A stretch of DNA of 64,000 bases from Craspedostauros australis. Taxonomy: Eukaryota > Bacillariophyta > Bacillariophyceae > Mastogloiales > Achnanthaceae. Every line of letters begins with the position of its first letter. Within the stretch, counting starts at the first letter, position 1. A program made the translations under genes and the position numbers. Shown here piece by piece: positions 48,893 to 60,191 of this stretch. The stretch lies in the NCBI GenBank assembly GCA_026770025.1, contig JAMXDE010000064.1, positions 186,001 through 250,000 of the forward strand. Direction: 5' to 3'. Under the pieces are notes generated by a model. That model worked only from the letters and a program-made list of their open reading frames with translations, ran no database searches and was not told where the DNA came from.

Positions 48893-51207
48893 GTCATCTT
48901 GCCCTCGAGCAGCGTCTTCTGTATCTGTATCGTCTCCGGCTCTTCTGCTCTATCAGCGTCGTCGGTCTCCATGCTACGGATGGTATCCGCACGTCGCTCC
49001 CAAGTTGCTCGTCTATCTGGGGAAATCATCCCCGATATCGAGTCGTCATCTCCCAGGTCTGTCAGTACTGACCTGCTGGCATTCTCAATACTCTCGAATT
49101 GCCCGCATGGCGTATCCATCCATGTCTCGTTCATCATGAGTAGGGTCCTGGTCATCACCAGGTTCACTCGTGCGGTCCATACCGCTTGCATGCGACTCCT
49201 GTGTCCAATCAGCGTCTGTTGGATTGGAGTGAGGTTGTTCTCCAGCATGTCGTTGATTGCGTACACATTGCGAGCCACGTCGAGTGCGCTCCGCACGCCA
49301 ATCTCATGCATCATGTGGTGCAACCCGCGTGGGTGCACTCATTTGCACAGTCGACTCTCGAATTCGTTGATCGCGTCGTCGTAGATCATCGAAAGTTCGA
49401 AGCGCTCATAGTTGGCAGACGTCATGCTGCTCAACGAGTATCGAACCAAGAGGCAGATCGGACCTGCATCCACAAGCGGTCCTTTGTGCTCCTCATCACT
49501 CGTTTCGCCTTCGTTGTAGTTGGCGTTGCCATCTTCCTCTTCATTCTCGGATGAAAAGGGTTGTCTGTTGATCAACTCCATCGTGATCGTCCGTAGGCTC
49601 GTAGTAGCTATACACTCCTGGAGTGTACTCGGCTATCTCCTCTCTGGTCCACTCGTAGTCATTGACTGGTGTTCCACTGTCGAAGTCGGAAACCCCATCA
49701 TTGTTGATTGTTACGAGTGCCATGTTGTTCGTGATCGCGTTGTCGTCGCGCATCATCGTGTAGTTTCACATGGTCACATTTTGGTCGTTGTTCGCGATTT
49801 CGGTGATGGCCACGAATTTCGCGTTGGTCACAATTTTGATGCCGACCACATTTTCGTTGATGGGCATGGACATCAGCTCGTCGGTTGTGATGGGAGCGAT
49901 GTCATCCATCCCGTCCATCCCGTCTGTCGCGACCTTGGCCGACCAAGCTTCCTTCATCTCACTATCGTGGGCATCGCGGTTAGGACGTCTGCTCCTGAAC
50001 CGACCGATCCGTTGTCAGTGTCATCTATCTCTCTCACTCTCTCAATGCCGTTGCCTCGTGCGCACTTATAACCGTGTTTGATACGGTGGCGGTTGTAGAT
50101 GAGGCTCATGGCTCTGCGGGTGTCTTGAATCATCGTCTTCTCCGATGGCGAGGACACCTCTTGTTCCTCGTCTTTCGTATTGAGCCTGGGATCGAAGCGC
50201 GGAAGGACCTCCCGTCCAGCCTGTTCCAGCGCTTTCCCTTCTCGTCGAAGCACACACTTCCTGTGTTGCTGTTCTCGTTGTTGTTGCCAATTCATGGCTG
50301 GCAGATTGCATTCTTACCTCCTCGATCATCTCACAGTAGGAATCGCAGCCAGCACTCGAGCATGTATCACTCGATGGCAGTCGGTGCCACGTGATCATCT
50401 CGATGCTTTCCATTGCTGCTCCTCGCGTCACTCTTGATGTGTTCGCGATCATGGGCCATGCCCATTCCTGCATAGATCTTGATCGTCCTTCATCTTGTCA
50501 TCCCTGCCTGCATGCTCATGGTCGATTACGTCGCGCGTGCCATGTGCACAGGCGCGCAGCATCAGCGACCAGTTTTGCTCCTCATTCATTCTCGGCTTCC
50601 ATATCGACCGAGTGCTGATGAGGCAGCTCCATTCTTGCAGGGTAGGTTGGAAGCTCTCATTGCTTCCTCAATTGCATCTCGTTGAGCTCCGTCAGCTGTC
50701 TCGCCCTCATGGCGCAATCTGCTGAATCCGATGCATCCGAGAGCCTGGTCTGCTGCGTCCGAATCTCTTCTTGCGTACAGCTCGCTCTCGTACTCCAACA
50801 CAGCCGTGAAGGTCTCCATGCCTTCCTCGACTTCATGGTCCCATGACCATGGACAGTTCTTCCAATGCGCGCGTTCCGAGCGCCTCCTTGCTTCCAGCAA
50901 TACATGTAGTGTCTGTACTTGCCTCAGCTGCGGTCTCCACTCTGCTGGTGGACTCGCGGTGGTGCTCGATTCGATCATCATCATCGTCTCGATATCGTTG
51001 TTCGTGTGGGGGTTGCCATGCCGTTCTTGGCGTTCATTGGCAAGGAGCATCATGCTCCAGAGCGGCTTGCTCTCCTCTCTCTTCACACAGGGGATCATTA
51101 CTCGCGATGGTCTTGAGTGTAGATGGTGGTCATGTCGATGATGGTGATGTTGGCTAGTGTTGGTGGTGGTGGAAACGTTGGATTTCAATCATAAACGTTT
51201 CGAAACG
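48893..51207 (-). pseudogene. Upstream interior of element F, decayed and mostly unrecognised
   Basis: Minus frames of 60-200 codons with acidic and Met-rich composition (for example VRSALDVARNVYAINDML at 48805-49338). I cannot find Gag zinc knuckles, a DSGAS protease or an integrase DDE core, all present in element A. It may be remains of the Gag/linker region or captured sequence. Confidence 0.45.
51196..51207 (-). other. 12-bp palindrome at the primer-binding position of element F
   Basis: CGTTTCGAAACG touches the 5' LTR. It has the same outer five bases on each side as CGTTTATAAACG in elements A and B; only the central pair differs. Confidence 0.6.
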
Positions 51208-52082
51208 TGTTGGAAATCCGGGGTACCCCAGTCTCTAGTAGTAGTCTCTGGTTACCTATTCATGTTATTGCATTGTTGGAACTGTGAGTACAACATCTTC
51301 ATCACTTTCAATTCCATTTGCCAAAGCATACATAATCCACAGTAGCACACAGTCTTGCCCTTGCTCATGCAGTGCTGTCCTCCTGCTTCATCATGTCATG
51401 CAGCATGTACTCCATGTACATCTCATCTTGTAGTATTGGTGCATCTCATCATGCATCTCAGATATTCCATCTCCTGCCCTCTACCAATAGTTTCGTCAGC
51501 ATAGACATCATTGATTCACAGGCGTTACCGACTCGTTTCACTCAGTCGGATCATCATCTTCGTGTTTTTCACAAAACACAAGAGACACAACTGTTCTCAC
51601 GGTTGAACCGTTGTTCTCACGATTTCTCACACGATGTCTCGTGTTGAGGCAGACATCCCTTACCACTTGCATTTCGCTGGTTCGTTACCAGCTTCATCCA
51701 TTATCACCGGAGGGTTCTCTCACGATCCTTTTTGTACTTCGTGGTAATGGAATATTTCCACTCCTCGGTTCTTTGTTCGTCATTACGTGAGGGCTGTATT
51801 CGCTTGTACCTGATGATGGTCACGAATGCATCATTGCAGCCCCATGTGACATGCAATCGTGTATTGGATGATTGCATTACCCTTCACAGTCATCATCATC
51901 CGATCCACACTTGTCATTCGCCATTCGTCTCAGGACAGCCTTCGCCTCATCATGTACCTCACATTTTGATGCTCATAATGTCATAGTGGGAGGTGCGGTA
52001 ATTTAGTGTTTCACAGCACTTGACTCCAAATACTCCTGGGAGGTGCGGCAATCACGTGTTTCATAACACCCGATTCCTGACA
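51208..52082 (-). repeat. 5' LTR of element F
   Basis: 875 bp, one observed difference from 45480-46354, followed by the GACAAG duplication. Confidence 0.93.
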
Positions 52083-52148
52083 GACAAGTTCCACAAGTTC
52101 ACAGAGCTTTCCATGGGATGGAAGTTCCCACAGAGAGACCAAGGTTGA
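52083..52148 (+). pseudogene. pol: Severed C-terminal end of Pol copy 2
   Basis: GACAAG (target copy) and the codons for FHKFTELSMGWKFPQRDQG-stop, as in copies 1 and 3. It is separated from the rest of Pol by element F. Confidence 0.9.
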
Positions 52149-52156
52149 CAAGGGAG

Positions 52157-52821
52157 TGTGGGATTATTCCAGTGACTCAATTTTAAGGCACGGGAATTTC
52201 CCGATCGTGTCGGAAGCAAATCTTCGATCATGATGAATTGATCATCGAATCATCCACGAATCGAAGATATCCCTGCGCGCCACATTTTCTCAACAATGTC
52301 CATCGTGTGGGAATCCGAAAAAGACGACACAAAACACGCGATAAATGCATCCGAATCAACCGTGGAATCGGATGACAGATATCAACTCCACCGAATACGA
52401 TATCGGAGTACAGTCGCAATGCAAGACCAAGACCAGAATAACACGGGACAGTGCGACCGAAACAAGCCGAATGTCGACGATGTTCATGGCCGATAACACG
52501 GCACATCGCGACAGAACCAAACCGAATGTCGATGATGCTCATGGCCGATAACGCGGCGCATCACGACGAATGCAAACAGAATGATGATGATGATCACGGT
52601 CGTTCACACGAGAGATGCTGCTGACCCTGCAACTTGCAATCAGTCCAGAACAACATCTCATCCTCATCTCATAATCCGAGAGTTCAATACAAACTCACCA
52701 ACCAACAGTAAATCCAACTAATCGACAACTAACGATAACAATTACCTCCAAACCAGAGCCCACGATCTCACCACTGCCTACGCCGGTCTAATCAGTGCTG
52801 ACATCTGGACACAATATCACA
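52157..52821 (+). repeat. LTR3 of the array
   Basis: 665 bp, identical by eye to LTR1 and LTR2. Confidence 0.95.
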
Positions 52822-52980
52822 CGCTTCCTCTGCGCAACGTCAAGGCAAACCACCTTAACCAAGCGCTACTACGGACCCTCAAGACGAACAACCAACGGCA
52901 AAGACACCATTTCGTCCCACGGCTCCAACGACAAGCAACGGTACCTGTTCACTGACTGGAAAACCCATCTGTCAGCAGCA

Positions 52981-54663
52981 ATGACGGGAACCGTCACAAC
53001 ACGCTCGCAGACGAGCCAAGCCAACCAGGCGGCACAGCAGGCCGCCGGCCTCTCGGCGATGGCCAACCCAGCCAACGTCCAACCCGTCCAGGGCGACGTG
53101 CCAGCCGCACGCAAGCCAACGCCCAGACCAAGCAACGACGCCATCCCGACCAACCAGGTGCAGAACCAACCTCAAGGCCGGTACTACGTCCCGCCCCTCC
53201 AAGAAGGCGGAACAGGCGCCGAAGGCCCTCGACAAACCAATCGAGTGCCGACCCCGCAACCACGCGGCGGATTCCAGTTTCCGACCAACGCAGACGGCGG
53301 CGGAGGCGGCGGTGACAACGGCGGCGGCGGCGGCGGCGACGATGGAGGAGACTACGGCGACGACATCGATCTGGACGCGCCGGACGATGACTTCTCCGAC
53401 TTCGGCCCAGCGGACGGTGGCCTTGGCATCGGAGGAGCTGGACCCCCGGCGTTCCAATACGCACTGACTCCGGCGCGCATCCACAACACCCTGCTGAACT
53501 ACAACATCCCGTCGGTGGCGAAGATGTACTACAAGGCTGTCCAACCCCTCCCTGTGGAGTTCGACATGACCTCGAACCTGGTGCACAAGTTCACGCACGC
53601 AATCAACGCTCGTGGAATGGAGTTCAATTGGCTACCAACGGTGAAGATCTTCATCCGAGGACGCATGCGCAACCTTTTCTTCGAACACAGCACGATTCGC
53701 TACGACGAGATTCGGAAGTACGCCGTGCGGTACTCGCTCAAAGCCACCCGACACGCCCAGATCGCGATGCAGATCGGTCGGTGCATTCAAGACTCTCTGA
53801 CCCAGGACGCCAGATCCCGGTTGCAGCTGGAGTCACAGCGGTACACAATGACCACCGTTGAAGGGGTGGTGCACGACGGACTCCTGATGTTCAAGGTACT
53901 CATGGAGAAGTCGCTGGTCAACACCAACGCGACCGTCAGCATGCTTCGCAGCAACCTGGCCAACCTGCCAACGAAGATCGGCGAGCTCTCCGACAACATC
54001 ACGGAACTCAATGAGTACGCCAAGCATCAGCGCAGCGAGCTGAACGCCCGTGGGCAAGTCACCCACGATCTCTTGGTCTACCTCTTCGAAGCCTACAAGC
54101 AGGTGAACGACGAAGCCTTCCGCCGGTACATCGAAAGCAAGGAAGACCAGCACCACGAAGGAGAAGCTCTCAGCGCAGACTCGCTCATGGATCTCGTCGA
54201 GAAGAAGTTCAAGACGATGATGGAGCGCGGCACCTGGAAGGCGCAGACCGACGACCAGAAGCACATCGTGGCCCTCACGGCCGAGATCGAGCGCATCAAG
54301 AAGAACCGAAACGGGAACAAAGGAAAAGAGAAGAAGGGCAAGCCAGAGAAAGAAGGCAAGGGCAAGAAGGGCAAGGACAAGGACAAGGACGGCAAGAAGG
54401 CTGGATCCGGAGACACTCCGTGGTTCTACCAACCGCCGGCCAACGGAGCGTCCAAGTCCAAAAAGGACCCGAGCGGAAAGGACGTCCACTGGTGCCCGAA
54501 TCACGGAACCAACGGAAAATGGGTCCGACACAAGCCATCCGAGTGCAAGGCCATCAATGGAGGGGCCAACAAGGGTGGGCAATCCGGCAAAGCCGGAGGA
54601 GACGGTGCTTCAGGAAACAAGCCCCAGGTGGCCATGCCACATGTGGTCGAAGAGGAGTACTGA
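52981..54663 (+). CDS. gag: Gag, copy 3, 560 aa
   Basis: Same as copy 1, including IPSVAK, and ends in TGA at 54661-54663. Confidence 0.92.
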   Translation: MTGTVTTRSQTSQANQAAQQAAGLSAMANPANVQPVQGDVPAARKPTPRPSNDAIPTNQVQNQPQGRYYVPPLQEGGTGAEGPRQTNRVPTPQPRGGFQFPTNADGGGGGGDNGGGGGGDDGGDYGDDIDLDAPDDDFSDFGPADGGLGIGGAGPPAFQYALTPARIHNTLLNYNIPSVAKMYYKAVQPLPVEFDMTSNLVHKFTHAINARGMEFNWLPTVKIFIRGRMRNLFFEHSTIRYDEIRKYAVRYSLKATRHAQIAMQIGRCIQDSLTQDARSRLQLESQRYTMTTVEGVVHDGLLMFKVLMEKSLVNTNATVSMLRSNLANLPTKIGELSDNITELNEYAKHQRSELNARGQVTHDLLVYLFEAYKQVNDEAFRRYIESKEDQHHEGEALSADSLMDLVEKKFKTMMERGTWKAQTDDQKHIVALTAEIERIKKNRNGNKGKEKKGKPEKEGKGKKGKDKDKDGKKAGSGDTPWFYQPPANGASKSKKDPSGKDVHWCPNHGTNGKWVRHKPSECKAINGGANKGGQSGKAGGDGASGNKPQVAMPHVVEEEY

Positions 54664-54710
54664 ATCACAGGCCGGAGGGTGTGGGCATTTGTGTTCACCC
54701 TCTGCAGGCC
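54661..54710 (+). promoter_or_regulatory. Candidate stop-readthrough cassette, copy 3
   Basis: TGA, 6-nt spacer and the hairpin as at 34856. Confidence 0.6.
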
Positions 54711-57700
54711 ATTCATCGTGGCGTTACTGGCTACACTCTGCATCAGCGCAATCGCATGTGGGGATGAGGAGTCAGTGACGACCGTGGTGGTGGTCGCCCT
54801 GGTAACTTGGGTCGCTCAGCGCATCGCGCTGATCCAACGAGACTCTCGCAAACATACCAGATGGCGATCAAGCCACACGAAGTGCCGACGCTTCTACGCG
54901 CGTGGCACCAGAACCAGACCACCCAGGATCGGATCCAAGGACGGCAGACCCTCACGGAGAATGCTGCATCTTTGGACAATCGCCGACCAGGAGCAGCAGC
55001 ACGCGCACACCATGCCGCTTGCCAGATTCGATTCAGATTCATTCGAGATGGCAGTGGACAACTGTGCCACGACCTCCTTCACGAACAACAAGGAGGACTT
55101 CATCGGAGATCCAATCAAGATTGACAAGGTGGTGAAAGGAGTGGGAACGCGGAAAGTGCATCTGCAAGGCAAGGTGGAATGGCGAATCGAAGACGACAAC
55201 GGGAATCGGCACGTCATCGAGCTGGACGGGGTCATCTACGAACCTGGCCTACCGTTTCAACTGCTCTGCCCACAGCACTGGGCGCAATGCAGCAAGGATC
55301 CAGAAGGTACAGGATGCACCACCCTTGGGAATCGCATGGAGATATTCTGGGACCGACGAAGACACCAGAGGTCGATACCTCTCACATCCTCCAACATTGG
55401 GATGATCCGGACAGCAACCGGATACAGCGGAGTTCGCAAATTCTGCATGGCTACCGAAGTCCCCATATCCACGCCAGACAACCAACTGGACGCGACCCAC
55501 CTGGTGAGCGACGACGAAGAGTCAGTGGTGATGGACGACGACGAAGGCAGCGTCAATCAGAGCGAACAAGCCATTGACACCAGCGGAGCCGAAGACGACC
55601 TCAGCAAGGAGCCAACGCGAATCGACTTCCGGGACATCCCCTACCGAGCGCCCATCGACCATGCATCCGAGTTCAGCACCACTCCAACCGCGGACATGCT
55701 CTGGCTGCACTACAAGCTGGGACACGTCTCATTCAACAAGATGCGGACCATGGCTTCCAAGGGAGAGATCCCAGCGAAGTTCAGGGACTGTCAGATTCCG
55801 GTCTGCGCATCGTGTGAGTATGGGAAAGCGACCCGGCGACCTTGGCGGACCAAGGGAGGCAACCAGCAGGTGAGCAAGCTCATCCCCATCAACAGGCCAG
55901 GAGACTGTGTGTCGGTGGACCAAATGGAGTCACCTACCCAAGGCTTCATCGGTCAGATCAAAGGTAAGCTCACCATCCAGAGATACCGAGCTGCAACCAT
56001 CTTCACGGATCATCACAGCCGCTTCAGCTATGTGCACTTGCAAAAGAGCACCAACGCTGAGGAGACGCTGAATGCCAAACGAGCATTCGAGGCGTACGCC
56101 AGAACCTACGGAGTCACCATCCGGCACTACCATGCCGACAATGGTCGATTTGCGGAGAACAAGTTCCTCTCGCATGTCGATCGCTCCAGCCAGACCATCA
56201 CTTTCTGTGCGGCGTATGCTCACTTCCAAAACGGGGTGGCAGAGAAACGCATCAGAGACCTGCAGGAGGCGGCCAGAACCATGCTGCTGCACATGCATGT
56301 CCGATGGAAGGAGGCTGCATCAATCTCACTGTGGCCCTATGCTTTGCGGATGGCCAACGAGGTGATGAATGCAACTCCCAACCCTGTGGTAAATCACATC
56401 ACACCAATGGAGAGATTCTCTGGATCAGCAATCAAGCCCCAGCTGAAACACTTTCACTCCTTCGGATGCCCCACATACGTGCTCAACCCTCGTCTCGCGA
56501 ACGGCCAATCACAGCCGAAGTGGATGTCCAAGGCACGGATCGGCATCTACCTCGGACTGTCACCCAGACATGCAAGGTCAGTGGCACTCATCCTGAACCC
56601 AAGGACCGGACTCGTGTCACCGCAGTTCCACATCAAGTGCGACGACATGTTCGAGACCGTGGCAGGAACATCGGGAACGAACCATGGCAGATGGAAGGAG
56701 CTGGCGGGCATCAGAAAGGCAGAAGTCATCAAGCGCTCCAAGGGAGCGACCGGAACCAAAGGGTTACGCTGGTCTCCCGAGCACCGATCGCCACCACAGA
56801 CCAAGGAGGCATCGGCGGAGCCAGACGAACCGCCCGAAGAGTTCGACGCGCCAGAGACGGAGGCAGCAGACAGCATCGACATCGGCGAAGCACCCAGCGA
56901 CACAGCAAGCCCTGCGACGCCAGGCGACTCCCAGTCGGCACCTGCATCCATCCTGAGACGCTCCAACAGACATCGGACACCGTCCCGAAAGGTCCGGGAG
57001 AACGGGGACACCGAAGTGGTGGCCCTGCCCGGAGCATTGGAAGTCGCCAACACCTTCTCGAATGGAGAGAGCTTCGACACCAACGAGACGTCGGACCCAA
57101 TCGCATTCGCAGCTTCGGCCGATCCAGACACCATGTACTACCATCAAGCCATGAAGCAACCGGATCGCCTCAAGTTCAAAGAAGCAATGCAGGCGGAGAT
57201 CAACGCCCACCATGAGAATGGTCACTGGGAGGTCGTGAAGAGATCCGAAGTGCCTGAAGGAACCAAGGTGGTCACATCAGTGTGGTCAATGAAGCGAAAG
57301 CGGCGCATCAAGACCCGAGAGATCTACAAATGGAAGGCGAGACTGAATGTCCATGGCGGCCAACAAGTGAAAGGCGTCAACTTCTGGGAGACCTACGCCC
57401 CAGTCGTCACGTGGATGTCCATCAGACTTGTTCTCATCCTGTCAATTCTCAACAACTGGCACACTCGACAGATCGATTTCGTGCTCGCTTATCCACAGGC
57501 TGAAGTGGAGACCACCATCTACATGGAGGTTCCAGTCGGGGTAAGTATCGGAGAGAGCGACAACAAGGACCATGTCCTCAAGCTGGTGAAGAACTTGTAC
57601 GGCCAAAAGCAAGCCGGACGAGTCTGGAATCAGCACATGCATCGGGGATTGCTGGACGTCGGATTCACCAGAAGCAAGGTGGACGAGTGCGTCTACTATC

Positions 57701-58746
57701 ATGGCAAAACCATGTTCCTGGTGTACGTGGACGACGGAATCCTGGCCGGCCCCAGCTCGGAAGAGATCGACAGACTGCTCGCTCAACTCAAGCAGCGGTT
57801 CAACATCACGGACGAAGGGGACCTGTCGGACTACCTGGGTGTGCACGTCACTCACCTGGAAGACGGACGCATCAAGCTCTCGCAGCCACACCTCATCGAC
57901 CAAATCATCAAAGACGTCAACTTTCGGCCCAACACCAGACCGAGAGACTCGCCTGCGCTGACCACGAAGATACTGGAGGCTGATGAGGACGGAGAGGAGC
58001 ACAACGCAACCTGGAGCTACCGGTCAGTCATCGGCAAGCTCAACTTCCTGGAGAAGTCCACTCGAGGGGAGATTGGGTATGCGGTGCACCAAGCCGCCCG
58101 ATTCAGTGCCAACCCAAAGAAGTCACACACTCAGGCAATCCACCTCATTGTGCGATACTTGATGGCAACCAGAGACGAAGGGATCATTCTGGATCCAAAC
58201 GACAAGGCATTCGAGTGCTTTGCTGATGCTGATTTCGCCGGACTGTGGAACAAAGACACCGCAAGAGACGACTCGGCCACTGCACGGTCCAGAACCGGCT
58301 ACCTGATTCGATTTGCTGGATGCCCAATTGCATGGGCCTCCCGCTTGCAGACAGAGATCGCTTTGAGCACAACTGAAGCTGAAGTGATTGCATTGTCCAC
58401 TGCTTTGCGCGACGTGATTCCAATGATGAACCTCATGAGCGAGATGTGCGACAACGAGATTGTACCAGAGAAGTACAAGCCACGAGTGTACTGCAACGCG
58501 TTCGAAGACAACTCAGGAGCCTACGAGATCGCAAAGTTCCCAAAGATGCGCCCCAGAACGAAGCACATCAACATCAAATACCATCACTTCCGATCATACG
58601 TGGATCGCAAACTCATCGAGATCTACGCAATCGACACCGACGACCAGCTCGCAGACCTGTGGACGAAGCCTCTCGCTGATGACAAGTTCCACAAGTTCAC
58701 AGAGCTTTCCATGGGATGGAAGTTCCCACAGAGAGACCAAGGTTGA
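54664..58746 (+). CDS. pol: Pol, copy 3, intact
   Basis: Same sequence as copy 1 by eye, with all protease, integrase, RT and RNase H motifs. Together with LTR3 and LTR4 it forms a complete unit that could be transcribed independently of the other copies. Confidence 0.93.
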   Translation: MTGRRVWAFVFTLCRPFIVALLATLCISAIACGDEESVTTVVVVALVTWVAQRIALIQRDSRKHTRWRSSHTKCRRFYARGTRTRPPRIGSKDGRPSRRMLHLWTIADQEQQHAHTMPLARFDSDSFEMAVDNCATTSFTNNKEDFIGDPIKIDKVVKGVGTRKVHLQGKVEWRIEDDNGNRHVIELDGVIYEPGLPFQLLCPQHWAQCSKDPEGTGCTTLGNRMEIFWDRRRHQRSIPLTSSNIGMIRTATGYSGVRKFCMATEVPISTPDNQLDATHLVSDDEESVVMDDDEGSVNQSEQAIDTSGAEDDLSKEPTRIDFRDIPYRAPIDHASEFSTTPTADMLWLHYKLGHVSFNKMRTMASKGEIPAKFRDCQIPVCASCEYGKATRRPWRTKGGNQQVSKLIPINRPGDCVSVDQMESPTQGFIGQIKGKLTIQRYRAATIFTDHHSRFSYVHLQKSTNAEETLNAKRAFEAYARTYGVTIRHYHADNGRFAENKFLSHVDRSSQTITFCAAYAHFQNGVAEKRIRDLQEAARTMLLHMHVRWKEAASISLWPYALRMANEVMNATPNPVVNHITPMERFSGSAIKPQLKHFHSFGCPTYVLNPRLANGQSQPKWMSKARIGIYLGLSPRHARSVALILNPRTGLVSPQFHIKCDDMFETVAGTSGTNHGRWKELAGIRKAEVIKRSKGATGTKGLRWSPEHRSPPQTKEASAEPDEPPEEFDAPETEAADSIDIGEAPSDTASPATPGDSQSAPASILRRSNRHRTPSRKVRENGDTEVVALPGALEVANTFSNGESFDTNETSDPIAFAASADPDTMYYHQAMKQPDRLKFKEAMQAEINAHHENGHWEVVKRSEVPEGTKVVTSVWSMKRKRRIKTREIYKWKARLNVHGGQQVKGVNFWETYAPVVTWMSIRLVLILSILNNWHTRQIDFVLAYPQAEVETTIYMEVPVGVSIGESDNKDHVLKLVKNLYGQKQAGRVWNQHMHRGLLDVGFTRSKVDECVYYHGKTMFLVYVDDGILAGPSSEEIDRLLAQLKQRFNITDEGDLSDYLGVHVTHLEDGRIKLSQPHLIDQIIKDVNFRPNTRPRDSPALTTKILEADEDGEEHNATWSYRSVIGKLNFLEKSTRGEIGYAVHQAARFSANPKKSHTQAIHLIVRYLMATRDEGIILDPNDKAFECFADADFAGLWNKDTARDDSATARSRTGYLIRFAGCPIAWASRLQTEIALSTTEAEVIALSTALRDVIPMMNLMSEMCDNEIVPEKYKPRVYCNAFEDNSGAYEIAKFPKMRPRTKHINIKYHHFRSYVDRKLIEIYAIDTDDQLADLWTKPLADDKFHKFTELSMGWKFPQRDQG

Positions 58747-58754
58747 CAAGGGAG

Positions 58755-59419
58755 TGTGGGATTATTCCAGTGACTCAATTTTAAGGCACGGGAATTTCCC
58801 GATCGTGTCGGAAGCAAATCTTCGATCATGATGAATTGATCATCGAATCATCCACGAATCGAAGATATCCCTGCGCGCCACATTTTCTCAACAATGTCCA
58901 TCGTGTGGGAATCCGAAAAAGACGACACAAAACACGCGATAAATGCATCCGAATCAACCGTGGAATCGGATGACAGATATCAACTCCACCGAATACGATA
59001 TCGGAGTACAGTCGCAATGCAAGACCAAGACCAGAATAACACGGGACAGTGCGACCGAAACAAGCCGAATGTCGACGATGTTCATGGCCGATAACACGGC
59101 ACATCGCGACAGAACCAAACCGAATGTCGATGATGCTCATGGCCGATAACGCGGCGCATCACGACGAATGCAAACAGAATGATGATGATGATCACGGTCG
59201 TTCACACGAGAGATGCTGCTGACCCTGCAACTTGCAATCAGTCCAGAACAACATCTCATCCTCATCTCATAATCCGAGAGTTCAATACAAACTCACCAAC
59301 CAACAGTAAAACCAACTAATCGACAACTAACGATAACAATTACCTCCAAACCAGAGCCCACGATCTCACCACTGCCTACGCCGGTCTAATCAGTGCTGAC
59401 ATCTGGACACAATATCACA
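58755..59419 (+). repeat. LTR4 of the array
   Basis: 665 bp. It carries A at 59311 where LTR1-3 have T (CAGTAAAACC against CAGTAAATCC). It is followed by ACCAT, the right-hand target duplication. Confidence 0.95.
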
Positions 59420-60191
59420 ACCATTGGTGTATCGCCGACGGCACAAGCTGCCATTCGATGAGTTGATGGCTGTTGCCTGACATCTTTGCATCATTGGAAA
59501 GAGGAGAGTGAGAGTTCTCTGTTGATGTGTTCATTGTCGGCAAACGGTCTCTGCTTCCTGTTCATCTTGATGCCTCTTTCAACCCTTTATCGGCCTTTTT
59601 CAAATGGACGACGTACGGACAAGAATCCGGAATTTTTTCGTTGGTAACCACTGGTAACCACGTAGAGTCTACGACATCCTGGTACAGAAATTTGTTGCTT
59701 CTTGGTCCAATCTCGACCGGCGGCCTTCCAAAGACCCGCATCCAATTTTGTTTCGTCTATTACTCAAGTGAATGGCATGGCTGTATTCGCCACTTCATTC
59801 TGCTTTGGGTGGTGTGCTGGTCAGCGGTGCAGGATGCCTTTGGGTGTTGCTTTGGGTGTTTGAAGTCAGTCACTAATGCTCGTGACAGCCATGATCATCG
59901 ATCCGTGAACGCACAACACTTGGCGCCAAAAATATCGTGTGTTGTTACGTGTTGTTGATTCCGACTGCACTCCTCACCTGAGTCTGGCTACTTCATGCGA
60001 GGTTGTGCATCGCCCTGACGTCGGATCATCGTTCGGTTGCCTTCAATCGACGCAGTATCCTCTCATGCACCCGTCCATGTAGTCTTGGTCTTCGTCCTTC
60101 ACTTCCTCCAAAGATATACCAACTGTCCTCCACATCAGTATTCCTCCAAGTATCACAATCAACTCGTCCACCACCAACACTCCTCTTCACC
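59420..60191. other. No gene recognised between the array and the piggyBac-like gene
   Basis: A plus-strand frame of 143 codons (59527-59958) has no motif and is cysteine-rich in a random-looking way; I do not call it. The last 100-200 bp are pyrimidine-rich and probably contain the promoter and 5' UTR of the following gene, whose ATG is in a CACCATGCC context. Confidence 0.4.

Larger units (their letters stand above)
45480..52082 (-). mobile_element. Element F: young but coding-dead copia element, 6603 bp
   Basis: 875-bp LTRs (45480-46354, 51208-52082), TGTTGGAAAT to TTCCTGACA, differ at one observed position. GACAAG is duplicated at 45474-45479 and 52083-52088 (6 bp). A purine tract (rc of CCCTTCC) adjoins the 3' LTR, and the palindrome CGTTTCGAAACG adjoins the 5' LTR. 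The interior, in contrast, has only fragments of Pol with deletions and frameshifts and no integrase core. Near-identical LTRs with a dead interior imply recent mobilisation in trans, perhaps by a G-like relative. Confidence 0.9.
32352..59419 (+). mobile_element. Tandem trimer of a copia family with a single target duplication
   Basis: Order: LTR, interior, LTR, interior (split by element F), LTR, interior, LTR. The four LTRs are 665 bp each and begin at 32352, 38950, 52157 and 58755. The three interiors are 5933 bp without the F insertion. ACCAT occurs at 32347-32351 and again at 59420-59424 and nowhere at the inner junctions, so only the outer ends are integration junctions. I found two base differences between the copies: C/T in gag copy 2 near 40304 and T/A in LTR4 at 59311. 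Unequal recombination between LTRs or recombination with circular DNA could produce this. A misassembly must be excluded. Confidence 0.9.

Noticed and set aside
59527..59958. 143-codon plus-strand ORF after the array
   Set aside because: No motif, no repeated support, cysteine-rich random look.
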